The position numbers and the translations under genes were made by a program. From Bradyrhizobium sp. MOS003 (lineage in GTDB: Bacteria > Pseudomonadota > Alphaproteobacteria > Rhizobiales > Xanthobacteraceae): a DNA stretch of 64,000 nucleotides. Location: NCBI RefSeq assembly GCF_003020125.1, contig NZ_PYFW01000005.1, positions 186,001 to 250,000 on the forward strand, in the 5' to 3' direction. Below are positions 8,200 to 16,244 of the stretch, piece by piece. The notes below the pieces were generated by a model. The model saw nothing but the letters and a program-made list of their open reading frames with translations. It made no database searches and was not told the DNA's origin. Numbering within the stretch: the first letter of the stretch is position 1; every line of letters starts with the position of its first letter.

Positions 8200-9234
8200 G
8201 TGCCCCAATCCGCGACGAAACCTTTCATCGACGTGCTCTCCGGCCAGCGCCAGAGCATCCCGCCCATGTGGATGATGCGGCAGGCCGGCCGCTATCTGCC
8301 GGAATATCGCGAGGTCCGCGCCAAGGCCGGCGGCTTCCTCGACCTGTGCTTCAACCCGCAGCTTGCGGCCGAGGTGACGCTGCAGCCGATCCGCAGGTTC
8401 GGTTTCGATGCCGCGATCATCTTCTCGGACATCCTGGTGATTCCCCATGCGCTCGGACGCTCGGTGCGGTTCGAGGTCGGCGAGGGCCCGCGGCTGGATC
8501 CGCTGGATGATCCCGCCAAGGTCGCAACGCTCGCCGCGCACGCCGACTTCGGCAAGCTCGAGCCGGTGTTCGAGGCGCTCAAGCTCGTGCGCACTGCGCT
8601 CGATCCCAAGACCGCGCTGATCGGCTTCTGCGGCGCGCCGTGGACGGTGGCGACCTACATGGTCGCGGGCCAGGGCACGCCCGACCAGGCGCCGGCGCGG
8701 ATGATGGCCTACCGGCATCCGGAGACGTTCGCGAAAATCATCGACGTGCTGGTCGAAAACTCGATTCAATATCTGCTGTTGCAGCTCGAAGCCGGCGCCA
8801 ATGCCTTGCAGATTTTCGACACCTGGGCCGGCGTCCTGCCGCCGGCCGAGTTCGCGCGCTGGTCGGTCCAGCCGACCCGCCGCATCGTGGAGGGCGTGCG
8901 GGCCAAGGTGCCGGATGCGAAGATCATCGGCTTCCCCCGCGGCGCCGGTGCGCAGTTGCCGGCCTATGTCGAGGCGACCGACGTCAATGCGGTCAGCATC
9001 GACTGGACTGCGGAGCCGGGCTTCATTCGCGAACGTGTGCAAAGCAAGATAGCCGTGCAGGGCAATCTCGATCCGCTGGTGCTGATCACGGGCGGCGCCG
9101 CGCTCGACCGCGCGGTGGACGACGTGCTGGCGAATTTTGCGCAAGGCCGCTTCATCTTCAATCTCGGCCACGGCATCCAGCCGGAGACGCCGATCGCCCA
9201 TGTCGAGCAGATGATCAGGCGCGTACGGGGCTAA
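8200..9234 (+). CDS. hemE: Uroporphyrinogen decarboxylase
   Basis: This 344-aa cytoplasmic enzyme removes four carboxyl groups from uroporphyrinogen III to give coproporphyrinogen III in haem synthesis. The N-terminal signature PPMWMMRQAGRYLPEYR, which carries the substrate-binding arginines, is complete. So are the IIFSDILVIPHALG and GFCGAPWT segments and the C-terminal FNLGHGI region. Translation starts with GTG. It is monocistronic here and lies about 1 kb from a divergent hemC. Confidence 0.96.
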   Translation: MPQSATKPFIDVLSGQRQSIPPMWMMRQAGRYLPEYREVRAKAGGFLDLCFNPQLAAEVTLQPIRRFGFDAAIIFSDILVIPHALGRSVRFEVGEGPRLDPLDDPAKVATLAAHADFGKLEPVFEALKLVRTALDPKTALIGFCGAPWTVATYMVAGQGTPDQAPARMMAYRHPETFAKIIDVLVENSIQYLLLQLEAGANALQIFDTWAGVLPPAEFARWSVQPTRRIVEGVRAKVPDAKIIGFPRGAGAQLPAYVEATDVNAVSIDWTAEPGFIRERVQSKIAVQGNLDPLVLITGGAALDRAVDDVLANFAQGRFIFNLGHGIQPETPIAHVEQMIRRVRG

Positions 9235-9392
9235 TTCGCTCCCCCCCGATAGGGGTGAAAGCAAAAAATGCGAAAACAACCCCATGCACAGTAGACAAGT
9301 CATTGAAAAGGCTGGGCCGGCGAGACTCGATTCAGACGCGCTTTTGACACGTCGGGCAAAACGTGATCACGCCGGCATAACCACGTGCGTCA

Positions 9393-10040
9393 TCAGTGAA
9401 TGGTGCGGCGCCCAAAGGCGGCGGTCCGGTCTTTCGAGGCCTGCGACCCTTTGAAGGCCATGATCGAAAGCTGCGCGGTCGTCTTGACGCCGGCCTTCTG
9501 CAAGATCCTGGCGCGGTGATCCTCGATCGTTCGCGGGCTGATGCCGAGCTTCCGCGCAATCACCTTGCTCGATGACCCCGCGATCAGATGATCCAGGACC
9601 TCGCACTCGCGCCTCGTGAGTCCTCGCGATTGCTTGAAATGGTCCAATGGACCCGCTGAATGCGCAGGCTGGCCGACCCCGGCCGACTCGATCCGCGCAA
9701 CCAAGTCTGCCGGACTGAACGGCTTCTGGACGAAATCCGCCGCTCCGATCCGAAGCGCGTGCACGGCCGTTGGGATCTCGCCCTGCCCCGACACCATGAG
9801 TATCGGTACCGGACAGGTTCGATCGGTCAGCTGTCCAAGAACGTCCAGTCCCGATATTCCCGGCAGGCACAGATCGAGAAGAATGCAGGCTGGCGAGGCA
9901 TGGCGGGACTTCGCGATCAGTGCTTCGCCGTCGGCAAAGAAAACCGGCTGATAGCCCGCTTTCTCGAGAACGACCCTCAGCATCGCGCGCGTCGTCAGAT
10001 CGTCTTCGAGAATGAATACCTCGTTCTCAGTCATCGTCAT
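9393..10040 (-). CDS. FixJ/NarL-type response regulator (receiver-LuxR HTH)
   Basis: The 215-aa protein has an N-terminal receiver domain, with the acidic pair ED at 12-13, phospho-acceptor Asp56 in LLDLCLPG and the conserved Lys in VQKPF. A C-terminal LuxR-type helix-turn-helix follows (LTRRECEVLDHLIAG ... SPRTIEDHRARILQK), giving the FixJ subgroup layout. It should bind DNA when phosphorylated. No histidine kinase is next to it, so its partner is elsewhere. The target genes cannot be told. Confidence 0.9.
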   Translation of the reverse strand: MTMTENEVFILEDDLTTRAMLRVVLEKAGYQPVFFADGEALIAKSRHASPACILLDLCLPGISGLDVLGQLTDRTCPVPILMVSGQGEIPTAVHALRIGAADFVQKPFSPADLVARIESAGVGQPAHSAGPLDHFKQSRGLTRRECEVLDHLIAGSSSKVIARKLGISPRTIEDHRARILQKAGVKTTAQLSIMAFKGSQASKDRTAAFGRRTIH

Positions 10041-10176
10041 CGCCTTTTCCGTTCAGACCGCGACTGCTATGCGCCGGACGCGGTGGCAGGAAAAGCGGAA
10101 GTCACCAAGACGGTTCGCGACCAAATAACGACAAGTTTGCGTAAAATTGCATCGGATTAGGCCGGAATTAACGCAT

Positions 10177-11169
10177 TCAGCGCGGCCGGCTGCGCTCGAT
10201 GATCTCGGCGGCGCCCTTCGCCAGAAGATCCAGACCCACCGCACGGCCGAGCTCTCGCGGGCGATTGGCGGGGCCTTCGCGCGAAGCCTCAATGATGGTG
10301 TTGCCGGAGAGATCGAGCACGGATGCGGTGAGCGACATCCGATCGCCCGCAATGGTCGAGAAGCCCGCCACCGGCGAATTGCAGTGGCCGTTGAGCACCC
10401 ACAGCACCTCGCGCTCGGCGTCGGCGGAAGCATGCGCGACGGGATCGTCGATCGACGACAGGATCTGCCGCGTCTGCCAGTCCTGCGCGGCGCATTCGAC
10501 GGCGACGATGCCCTGCCCCGCCGCCGGCAACATCTCCACTGCTGTGAATTCGTACGCGATGCGGCCGGCGAGGCCGACGCGATCGAGGCCGGAGCGCGCC
10601 ATGATCAGCGCATCGGCCGGACCGACGGCGCCGCCATCCGGCAGGCGCTGCTTCTCGCCATTCTCGAGCTTTCGCACGCGCGTGTCGGCGGCGCCGCGGA
10701 AGTGGATCACCTCTACATCCGGAAACAAGCGTCGCGCGTAAGCGGCGCGGCGGACGGCATTGGTGCCGATCTTGAAACCCTTGCCGCGGGACTGGCGCAG
10801 CGCCTCCAGCGTCACGCCATCGCGCAGCACCAGTGCGTCGTTGGGCGGATCGCGCGAGAGCGTGGCGCCGATGACGAGGCCGGGCGTGTCCTCGTTGCCC
10901 GGCATGTCCTTCAGCGAGTGCATCGCTGCCTGCAATTGGCCCGAGAGCACCGCGGCGCGGATCTGCGCCACGAAGGCGCCACCCTTGCCGCCATGCGGCA
11001 ACAACTTGCTGGTCTGGTCGAGATCGCCCGTGGTGTCGAACTTGACGATCTCGACGTCGAGGCCGGGCACGGCGGCGGTCAGGCGGCGCGCGATCTCTTC
11101 CGTCTGGGCCAGCGCCATCGCGCTCTTGCGGGTGCCGATCTTCAATCGCGTAGCCAATCCGCTCTCCAT
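10177..11169 (-). CDS. hemC: Divergent hydroxymethylbilane synthase (porphobilinogen deaminase)
   Basis: The 330-aa protein has the HemC fold and key residues: catalytic Asp88 in HSLKDMP, the arginine pair 140-141 in GTNAVRRAAY, and Cys263 in LNGHCNSPVAGF for the dipyrromethane cofactor. The motifs differ from the usual ones: GTNAVRR for GTSSLRR, RGAADTR for RGNVxTR, and GQGIVAVE for GQGALAIE. It lies 12 bases after a GMC oxidoreductase gene in what looks like a TetR-controlled operon, with no hemD beside it. It could be the main HemC of this lineage or a diverged paralogue; the sequence alone does not decide. Confidence 0.8.
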   Translation of the reverse strand: MESGLATRLKIGTRKSAMALAQTEEIARRLTAAVPGLDVEIVKFDTTGDLDQTSKLLPHGGKGGAFVAQIRAAVLSGQLQAAMHSLKDMPGNEDTPGLVIGATLSRDPPNDALVLRDGVTLEALRQSRGKGFKIGTNAVRRAAYARRLFPDVEVIHFRGAADTRVRKLENGEKQRLPDGGAVGPADALIMARSGLDRVGLAGRIAYEFTAVEMLPAAGQGIVAVECAAQDWQTRQILSSIDDPVAHASADAEREVLWVLNGHCNSPVAGFSTIAGDRMSLTASVLDLSGNTIIEASREGPANRPRELGRAVGLDLLAKGAAEIIERSRPR

Positions 11170-11181
11170 CCAAGACGCGTG

Positions 11182-12807
11182 TCAACGCGCATCCTCCAAT
11201 ATCATGTCGGAGGCCTTTTCGGCGATCATGATGATCGGCGCGTTGGTGTTCCCCGATACGAGGTCCGGCATGACCGAGCCGTCGACGACGCGAAGGCCAT
11301 CGAGCCCCCTCACCTTCAGCCGCTGGTCGACCACCGCAAGCGCATCATTGCCCATACGACAGGTCGAGGTCGGATGGTAGATGGTGCTGCCGCGCTCGCG
11401 GCAATAATCCAGCAGCTCCGCATCCGTGGATACCTTCGCCCCGGGATCGTACTCATTGACCACGAACGGCTTCAGGGCAGGCGCATTCAATATCTTGCGC
11501 AGGATCTTCAGACCTTCGACGTTGGTGCTGCGGTCGGTCTCCGTCGACATGTAGTTGATGCGGATTTCCGGCGGCACCGTCGGATCGGCGCTCCGGATGC
11601 GCAAGGTCCCGCGGCTTTCGGGACGGAGCTGGCAGACCGACGCCGTGAAGCCGGAGAAATCATGCAGCTTCTCGCCCATCTTGTCGGTCGAGAACGGCAG
11701 GAAGTGCACCTGGATGTCGGGCGAGGCCAGCCGCGGGCTGGTCTTGAAGAACGCGCCCGCGGTGCCGGCTGCGATCGTCAACCAACCTTTCCGGAACAGC
11801 GCGTAACGCGCGCCGGCCATGGTGCGGCGGAGCGGATGATTGACGGTGTCGTTCAGCGTGATCTTCTGCGAGCAGCGCATCACGATGCGGACCTGCATGT
11901 GATCCTGGAGATCGTGACCGACGCCCGGCGCGTCGAGCACGACGTCGATGCCATGCTTGCGCAAGAGGTCGCCGGGGCCGACGCCGGAGAGTTGCAGCAG
12001 CTGCGGCGAATTGTAGGCGCCGCTCGACAGCACGATCTCCCTGCGCGCGCGGGCGCGGCGGATTTGTACGCCTTGCCGATATTCGACGCCGACGGCGCGG
12101 CGTCCCTCGAACAACACGCGCTGGCCGAGCGCGGAGGTTTCGACCTTGAGATTGCCGCGGGCCTTTGCCGGGCCGAGATAGGCCACCGAGGTCGAGGCAC
12201 GGCGGCCGTTGCGTGTCGTGGTCTGGAACAGGCCGACGCCTTCCTGCGTGGCGCCGTTGAAATCGGGGTTGTAGGGCAGACCGGTCTCGACTGCGGCATC
12301 GATGAAGGCCTTCGACAGCGGATCGGTCACGACCATATTCGAAACCGGCAATGGACCGCCGCTGCCATGATATTGATCGGCGCCGCGCGACTGGTTCTCG
12401 GCCTTCTTGAAATAGGGCAGCACGTCGTCATAGCCCCAGCCGGTGTTGCCGAGCTGGCGCCAGCGATCATAGTCCTCGTGCTGGCCGCGGACATAGAGCA
12501 GGCCGTTGATCGAGCTCGAGCCGCCCAGCGTCTTGCCGCGCGGCTGAAACACCTGGCGCCCTTTCAGCTCGGGCTCCGGCTCGGTCTGGTACATCCAGTT
12601 GACGGTCTTCTCCTTGAACAGTTTGCCGTAGCCGAGCGGCACGTGGATCCAGATGTTGGAATCCTTCGGGCCGACCTCGAGCAGCAGCACGCTGTACTTG
12701 CCGTTCGCCGAGAGCCTGTTGGCGAGCACGCAGCCGGCGGAGCCGGCGCCGACGATGATGTAGTCAAATTCGGGATCGGACGGCGTGAGGGAGGAAGTTG
12801 CGTTCAT
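11182..12807 (-). CDS. GMC-family FAD oxidoreductase (choline dehydrogenase-like)
   Basis: The 541-aa flavoenzyme has the FAD-binding GAGSAG motif at residues 20-25. The two GMC signatures follow: KTLGGSSSINGLLYVRG in the first third and SSGAYNSPQLLQLSG in the middle. The C-terminal YHPTSTCRMG ... RVVDGSVMPD region carries the catalytic histidine pair area. Family members oxidise alcohols, choline or longer aliphatic alcohols. The gene lies between a TetR regulator and hemC on the same strand. The regulator probably responds to the substrate, which is unknown. Confidence 0.92.
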   Translation of the reverse strand: MNATSSLTPSDPEFDYIIVGAGSAGCVLANRLSANGKYSVLLLEVGPKDSNIWIHVPLGYGKLFKEKTVNWMYQTEPEPELKGRQVFQPRGKTLGGSSSINGLLYVRGQHEDYDRWRQLGNTGWGYDDVLPYFKKAENQSRGADQYHGSGGPLPVSNMVVTDPLSKAFIDAAVETGLPYNPDFNGATQEGVGLFQTTTRNGRRASTSVAYLGPAKARGNLKVETSALGQRVLFEGRRAVGVEYRQGVQIRRARARREIVLSSGAYNSPQLLQLSGVGPGDLLRKHGIDVVLDAPGVGHDLQDHMQVRIVMRCSQKITLNDTVNHPLRRTMAGARYALFRKGWLTIAAGTAGAFFKTSPRLASPDIQVHFLPFSTDKMGEKLHDFSGFTASVCQLRPESRGTLRIRSADPTVPPEIRINYMSTETDRSTNVEGLKILRKILNAPALKPFVVNEYDPGAKVSTDAELLDYCRERGSTIYHPTSTCRMGNDALAVVDQRLKVRGLDGLRVVDGSVMPDLVSGNTNAPIIMIAEKASDMILEDAR

Positions 12808-12859
12808 GCGTTACTGTTCTTCTTGTTGGTGTGGGCGTTTCCGCTCCGTCACTAGCACG

Positions 12860-13450
12860 TCATGGCTTGACGCGCAGCGCCTCGATCAGCGACTTGAACG
12901 CACGGGCATATTCCGCGCCGGCCCTTGCGATATCGGCGCGTCCGGCGCAGGCAACCGCGGCCTCCGTCACCGCGCCGAGCAGCAGGCGGGCGAGCGGTTC
13001 GACCGGCTGCTTTGGGATCAGGCCGGCCTCCATCGCCACCGAAAGCGCGCGCGGCAACTTGCCGCCGAAATGCTGCGCGTCAATCTCGCGCCAGCGCTCC
13101 CAGCCGAGCACAGCCGGCCCATCACGCAGGATGATCTGGCCGGTCGGGCCCTTGGCGGTCGCCGCGAAATAATGCTGCGTGCCGGCGACCATCGCCGCGA
13201 GCACATCCTTCTCGGTGCGAGCCGTGCCGTCGATCTCGACGACGAGGTCGCGCGAGACCTGATCGAACACGGCAGCGAACACCGCCTCCTTGGTCTTGAA
13301 GTGATGATAGACGGCGCCCTTGGCGATGCGGGCGCCCTCCGCGATCTCGTCCATGGTGGTGGCGGCAAAGCCCTGCGTCCCGAACAGCCGACGTGCCGCC
13401 GTCAGAATCGCCTCCGATGTCGCAGCCCGCCGCTCCGCCTGTTTCGCCAT
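12860..13450 (-). CDS. TetR family transcriptional regulator
   Basis: The 196-aa protein has an N-terminal TetR helix-turn-helix (ILTAARRLFGTQGFAATTMDE ... GAVYHHFKTKEAVF) and a helical ligand-binding C-terminal part containing Trp and Cys residues. It is followed on the same strand by the GMC oxidoreductase and faces a SnoaL-like gene. A palindromic site lies between the two divergent starts, so it probably represses both itself with the GMC operon and the SnoaL-like gene. Confidence 0.93.
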   Translation of the reverse strand: MAKQAERRAATSEAILTAARRLFGTQGFAATTMDEIAEGARIAKGAVYHHFKTKEAVFAAVFDQVSRDLVVEIDGTARTEKDVLAAMVAGTQHYFAATAKGPTGQIILRDGPAVLGWERWREIDAQHFGGKLPRALSVAMEAGLIPKQPVEPLARLLLGAVTEAAVACAGRADIARAGAEYARAFKSLIEALRVKP

Positions 13451-13504
13451 GGGTCTCGTCTAATCGAATTCTTCTTAGCCGGCCAGTTGACTTTTCGACT
13501 ACCG

Positions 13505-13531
13505 GTCGGTATTTACCGACTAGCAGTCGGT
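13505..13531. promoter_or_regulatory. Predicted TetR operator, overlapping palindromes
   Basis: GTCGGTA-TT-TACCGAC (13505-13520) is a perfect palindrome. ACCGACT-AGC-AGTCGGT (13515-13531) is a second perfect one sharing its right half. Together they give three half-sites between the TetR and SnoaL-like starts. The symmetry is seen; the assignment to this TetR is inference from position. Confidence 0.7.
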
Positions 13532-13549
13532 TTTATCATGAGGTCTGCC

Positions 13550-13915
13550 ATGCCGAACCGTGACATCGTCGAAGCCTTTGCGAAGCGGCTGGAGGATGGG
13601 GATTTCGTCGGAGCGATCCTCGACTACTACACTCCGGACGCCGCCACGCACGAAAACCAGGCCGAGCCCCTGGTCGGGCGCGACAAGCTCGCGGCCAAGG
13701 AGCGCGGCGTGCTCGCAGCCTTCAAGGAAATCAAGGCGGTGCGGATCGGGCCGAGCTTGATCGAAGGCGACAACGTCGCGACGCGTTGGCGGTTCAGCTT
13801 CACCAATGCCGAAGGCGTTACGCGGACACTGGAAGAGATTGCCTGGCAGACATGGCGTGGCGATCAGCTCATCGCGGAGCGGTTCTATTACGATCCGAAA
13901 CAGTTGGGGCGCTGA
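13550..13915 (+). CDS. SnoaL-like (NTF2-fold) protein
   Basis: This 121-aa protein fits the SnoaL-like/NTF2 fold: NRDIVEAFAKRLEDGDF at the start, GRDKLAAKERG in the middle and WRGDQLIAERFYYD at the end. Members bind small molecules, and some are isomerases or cyclases. It is divergent from the TetR gene with the predicted operator in its leader. I chose the ATG at 13550, which has GAGG eight bases upstream; an in-frame ATG at 13538 is possible. The substrate is unknown. Confidence 0.82.
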   Translation: MPNRDIVEAFAKRLEDGDFVGAILDYYTPDAATHENQAEPLVGRDKLAAKERGVLAAFKEIKAVRIGPSLIEGDNVATRWRFSFTNAEGVTRTLEEIAWQTWRGDQLIAERFYYDPKQLGR

Positions 13916-13967
13916 GTTCGTTTCAACTGCGGTCGCACGGGAAAAAGCGGCAGGCGACCGAGTATTT

Positions 13968-13988
13968 GTATCGATTTGTTATCGATAC
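13968..13988. promoter_or_regulatory. Perfect 8-bp inverted repeat before the GGDEF-EAL gene
   Basis: GTATCGAT and ATCGATAC are separated by five bases. It lies in the gap between the SnoaL-like gene and the GGDEF-EAL gene and could be an operator; no T-run follows, so it is not a typical terminator. Confidence 0.4.
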
Positions 13989-14113
13989 CACGTTACGAAC
14001 ACACAGAAGTGGTCGCGGCGATGCCGGCCAGGTGAGATAATTCATAGTTCGTCAAAGGTTTGCGGCGAATTCTCCCGACCGGACCGGACAACGGCCATGC
14101 TGCAGGCTATGAA

Positions 14114-16075
14114 ATGCGGACTCAAACGACCAGCTATGTCGCGCGGCTGTTCGCCGGCGATTTGTCGGCCTTTGGCGGTCCCGCAACCGACGAAGCCGTA
14201 GCCGGCTATATCCGAGCCGAACAGATGTCGCTGGTGCTCGGCTATTCGGTCGGCATCATGCTCGCCAATGCCTGCAACGCCGCCGTGCTCGCCATCGCGC
14301 TGTGGCAGTCGCCGGACTGGTCATTTGCGCTGGGCTGGGCGGTGATCGTGGCCGGTGCCGCGATCGCGTTCGGCCTGCAATCCCACGCCTCGCGCCGTAT
14401 CACCAAGCCGCAATTCGTCTCGCGCCGGGCCATGCACCGCCTGGTGCGCAACGCTTTCATCCTTGGCGCAGCCTGGGGCATCGTCCCGGTCGCCTTCTTT
14501 GCGAATGCTGCAACCGGCGGCCAGCTGGTCATCACCTGCCTCTGCTCGGGCATGCTTGCCGGCGGCGCGCTGGCCTTCGCCACGATCCCGATCGCAGCGA
14601 TTGCCTTTACGACGCCCATCTTCATCGGCATCGCGATCTGCCTCAGCCGAGACGGCGATCCCGCCTACGTTCTGATGGCCATCCTGGTGGTGGTCTACGG
14701 GTCGGTGCTGCTGCGCGCCGTGTTCGTCAATTCGGTCGGATTCGCGCGGCGCGTGATCCGGCAGGTCGAGGCGGAGCGCACGGTGCGGCAGGACCCGCTA
14801 ACGCTCCTGCCCAACCGCGTCGCCTTCAACGAGACGCTCGACGCCGCCCTGAAGCGGCTCGCCCTGTCCGGCGAGGAATTCGCGGTGCTGCTGCTCGACC
14901 TCGACCGCTTCAAGGAGGTCAACGACCAATTCGGTCACCCCGCCGGCGACGAATTCCTGGTCCAGGTCGCAAGCCGCCTGCAACGCTGCACCCGCGCGGC
15001 CGAGCATGTCGCGCGCATCGGCGGCGACGAGTTCGCGCTGGTGATGGCCAATCTCACGCGGCCTGAGGAGGCGCTCGAGTTCGCCGAGCGCTTCGCCACG
15101 ACCTTCGACGAACCGTTCCAGATCGAGGGGCGTCAGATCGTGGGCGCGACCAGCATCGGCATCGTGCTGGCGCCGCGCGACGGCAGCACGCAACTCGACA
15201 TCATGAAGAATGCGGACGCCGCGCTCTACCGCGCCAAGAAGGCGGGCCCCGGCACGGTCTGCTTCTTCGAGGAAGCCGACGACCGCTCATCCCGTGATCG
15301 CAAAGCGCTGCAATCGGACCTCGAAGGCGCCATCGCGCGCGACGAGCTGTTCCTGGTGTTCCAGCCGTTCCTCGATCTCAATGAGAACCGGATCACCGGC
15401 TTCGAGGCTCTGCTGCGCTGGCAGCATCCCTCGCGCGGGCTGGTGCCGCCGAGCGAATTCATCCCGATCGCCGAGGAGACAGGGCTGATCCACGAGATCG
15501 GCGAATGGGTGATCCGGCGCGCCTGTGCGACGCTGGCGGACTGGCCGGAAGAGATCAGGGTCGCCGTGAACTTCTCGGCCGCGCAGTTTCGCAACAACGA
15601 CCTCTTGCAGATCATCGTGCAGGCGCTTGCCGACGCGAGGATCGCCCCGCACCGGCTCGAGATCGAGATCACGGAATCGATGCTGCTGTCGAAATACGGA
15701 TCGGCCGCGTCGGTCCTCGCTGCGCTGCTGCAGCTCGGCATCACCGTGGCGCTGGACGATTTCGGAACGGGCTTCTCCTCGCTCACCTATTTGCGCAAGC
15801 TGCCGTTCAGCCGAATCAAGATCGACCAGTCCTTCATCCGCGACATGCTGGTGCAGCCGGACTGCGCCGCGATCGTGAAGTCCGTGATTGGGCTGGCGCG
15901 CGACCTACGCATCGGCGTGGTCGCCGAAGGCGTCGAGACCGCCGACCAGCTCGAATATCTGCGCCAGTTCAGTTGCGACGAGGTGCAGGGCTATCTGATC
16001 AGCCGGCCGGTGTCGGCCGAAGGCGTGCTGGCGCTGCTGGAGACGAAGCAGGTTCGGGCGACGTTTGCGGCGTAG
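14114..16075 (+). CDS. Membrane GGDEF-EAL cyclic di-GMP protein
   Basis: The 653-aa protein has an N-terminal membrane domain of about five to six helices (roughly 40-215) with no known sensor fold. A GGDEF domain follows (motif GGDEF 303-307) and then an EAL domain (EALLRW from 431). The EAL domain keeps the metal and catalytic motifs: NFSAAQF, IEITES, DDFGTGFSS and AEGVET. It is likely an active phosphodiesterase. The GGDEF motif is intact but the I-site reads RAAE in place of RxxD, so product inhibition may be lost. The start is uncertain: a TTG at 14060 also fits, with AAAGG upstream. Confidence 0.9.
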   Translation: MRTQTTSYVARLFAGDLSAFGGPATDEAVAGYIRAEQMSLVLGYSVGIMLANACNAAVLAIALWQSPDWSFALGWAVIVAGAAIAFGLQSHASRRITKPQFVSRRAMHRLVRNAFILGAAWGIVPVAFFANAATGGQLVITCLCSGMLAGGALAFATIPIAAIAFTTPIFIGIAICLSRDGDPAYVLMAILVVVYGSVLLRAVFVNSVGFARRVIRQVEAERTVRQDPLTLLPNRVAFNETLDAALKRLALSGEEFAVLLLDLDRFKEVNDQFGHPAGDEFLVQVASRLQRCTRAAEHVARIGGDEFALVMANLTRPEEALEFAERFATTFDEPFQIEGRQIVGATSIGIVLAPRDGSTQLDIMKNADAALYRAKKAGPGTVCFFEEADDRSSRDRKALQSDLEGAIARDELFLVFQPFLDLNENRITGFEALLRWQHPSRGLVPPSEFIPIAEETGLIHEIGEWVIRRACATLADWPEEIRVAVNFSAAQFRNNDLLQIIVQALADARIAPHRLEIEITESMLLSKYGSAASVLAALLQLGITVALDDFGTGFSSLTYLRKLPFSRIKIDQSFIRDMLVQPDCAAIVKSVIGLARDLRIGVVAEGVETADQLEYLRQFSCDEVQGYLISRPVSAEGVLALLETKQVRATFAA

Positions 16076-16076
16076 G

Positions 16077-16139
16077 CTCCAGAGCTTCCAAAAGCGTCTC
16101 CAGAGCTTCCAAAAGCGTCTCCAGAGCTTCCAAAAGCGT
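16077..16139. repeat. Three tandem copies of a 21-bp unit
   Basis: CTCCAGAGCTTCCAAAAGCGT is repeated three times head to tail with no mismatch, starting right at the stop of the GGDEF-EAL gene and running into the next palindromic element. No coding role is seen. Confidence 0.9.
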
Positions 16140-16224
16140 CATGGCCGGGCTTGTCCCGGCCATCCACGTCTTACCACATGGCACAAAGAACGTCGATGCC
16201 CGGGACAAGCCCGGGCATGACGAC
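16138..16224. repeat. Interspersed palindromic repeat (CCGGGCTTGTCCCGG family), copy 1
   Basis: GTCATGGCCGGGCTTGTCC ... CATCCACG is answered by CGATGCCCGGGACAAGCC ... GCATGACGAC, so the element can fold back on itself. A second copy lies at 19171-19256. It is a REP-like element between two convergent genes. Confidence 0.85.
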
Positions 16225-16244
16225 CTGTGCGCAGGTGTCCCGCC

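Noticed and set aside
10147..12855. A long open frame (about 900 codons) on the plus strand opposite hemC and the GMC gene
   Set aside because: It runs antisense through two clearly real genes and has His/Arg-rich sequence without domains; it is a by-product of GC-rich codon use.
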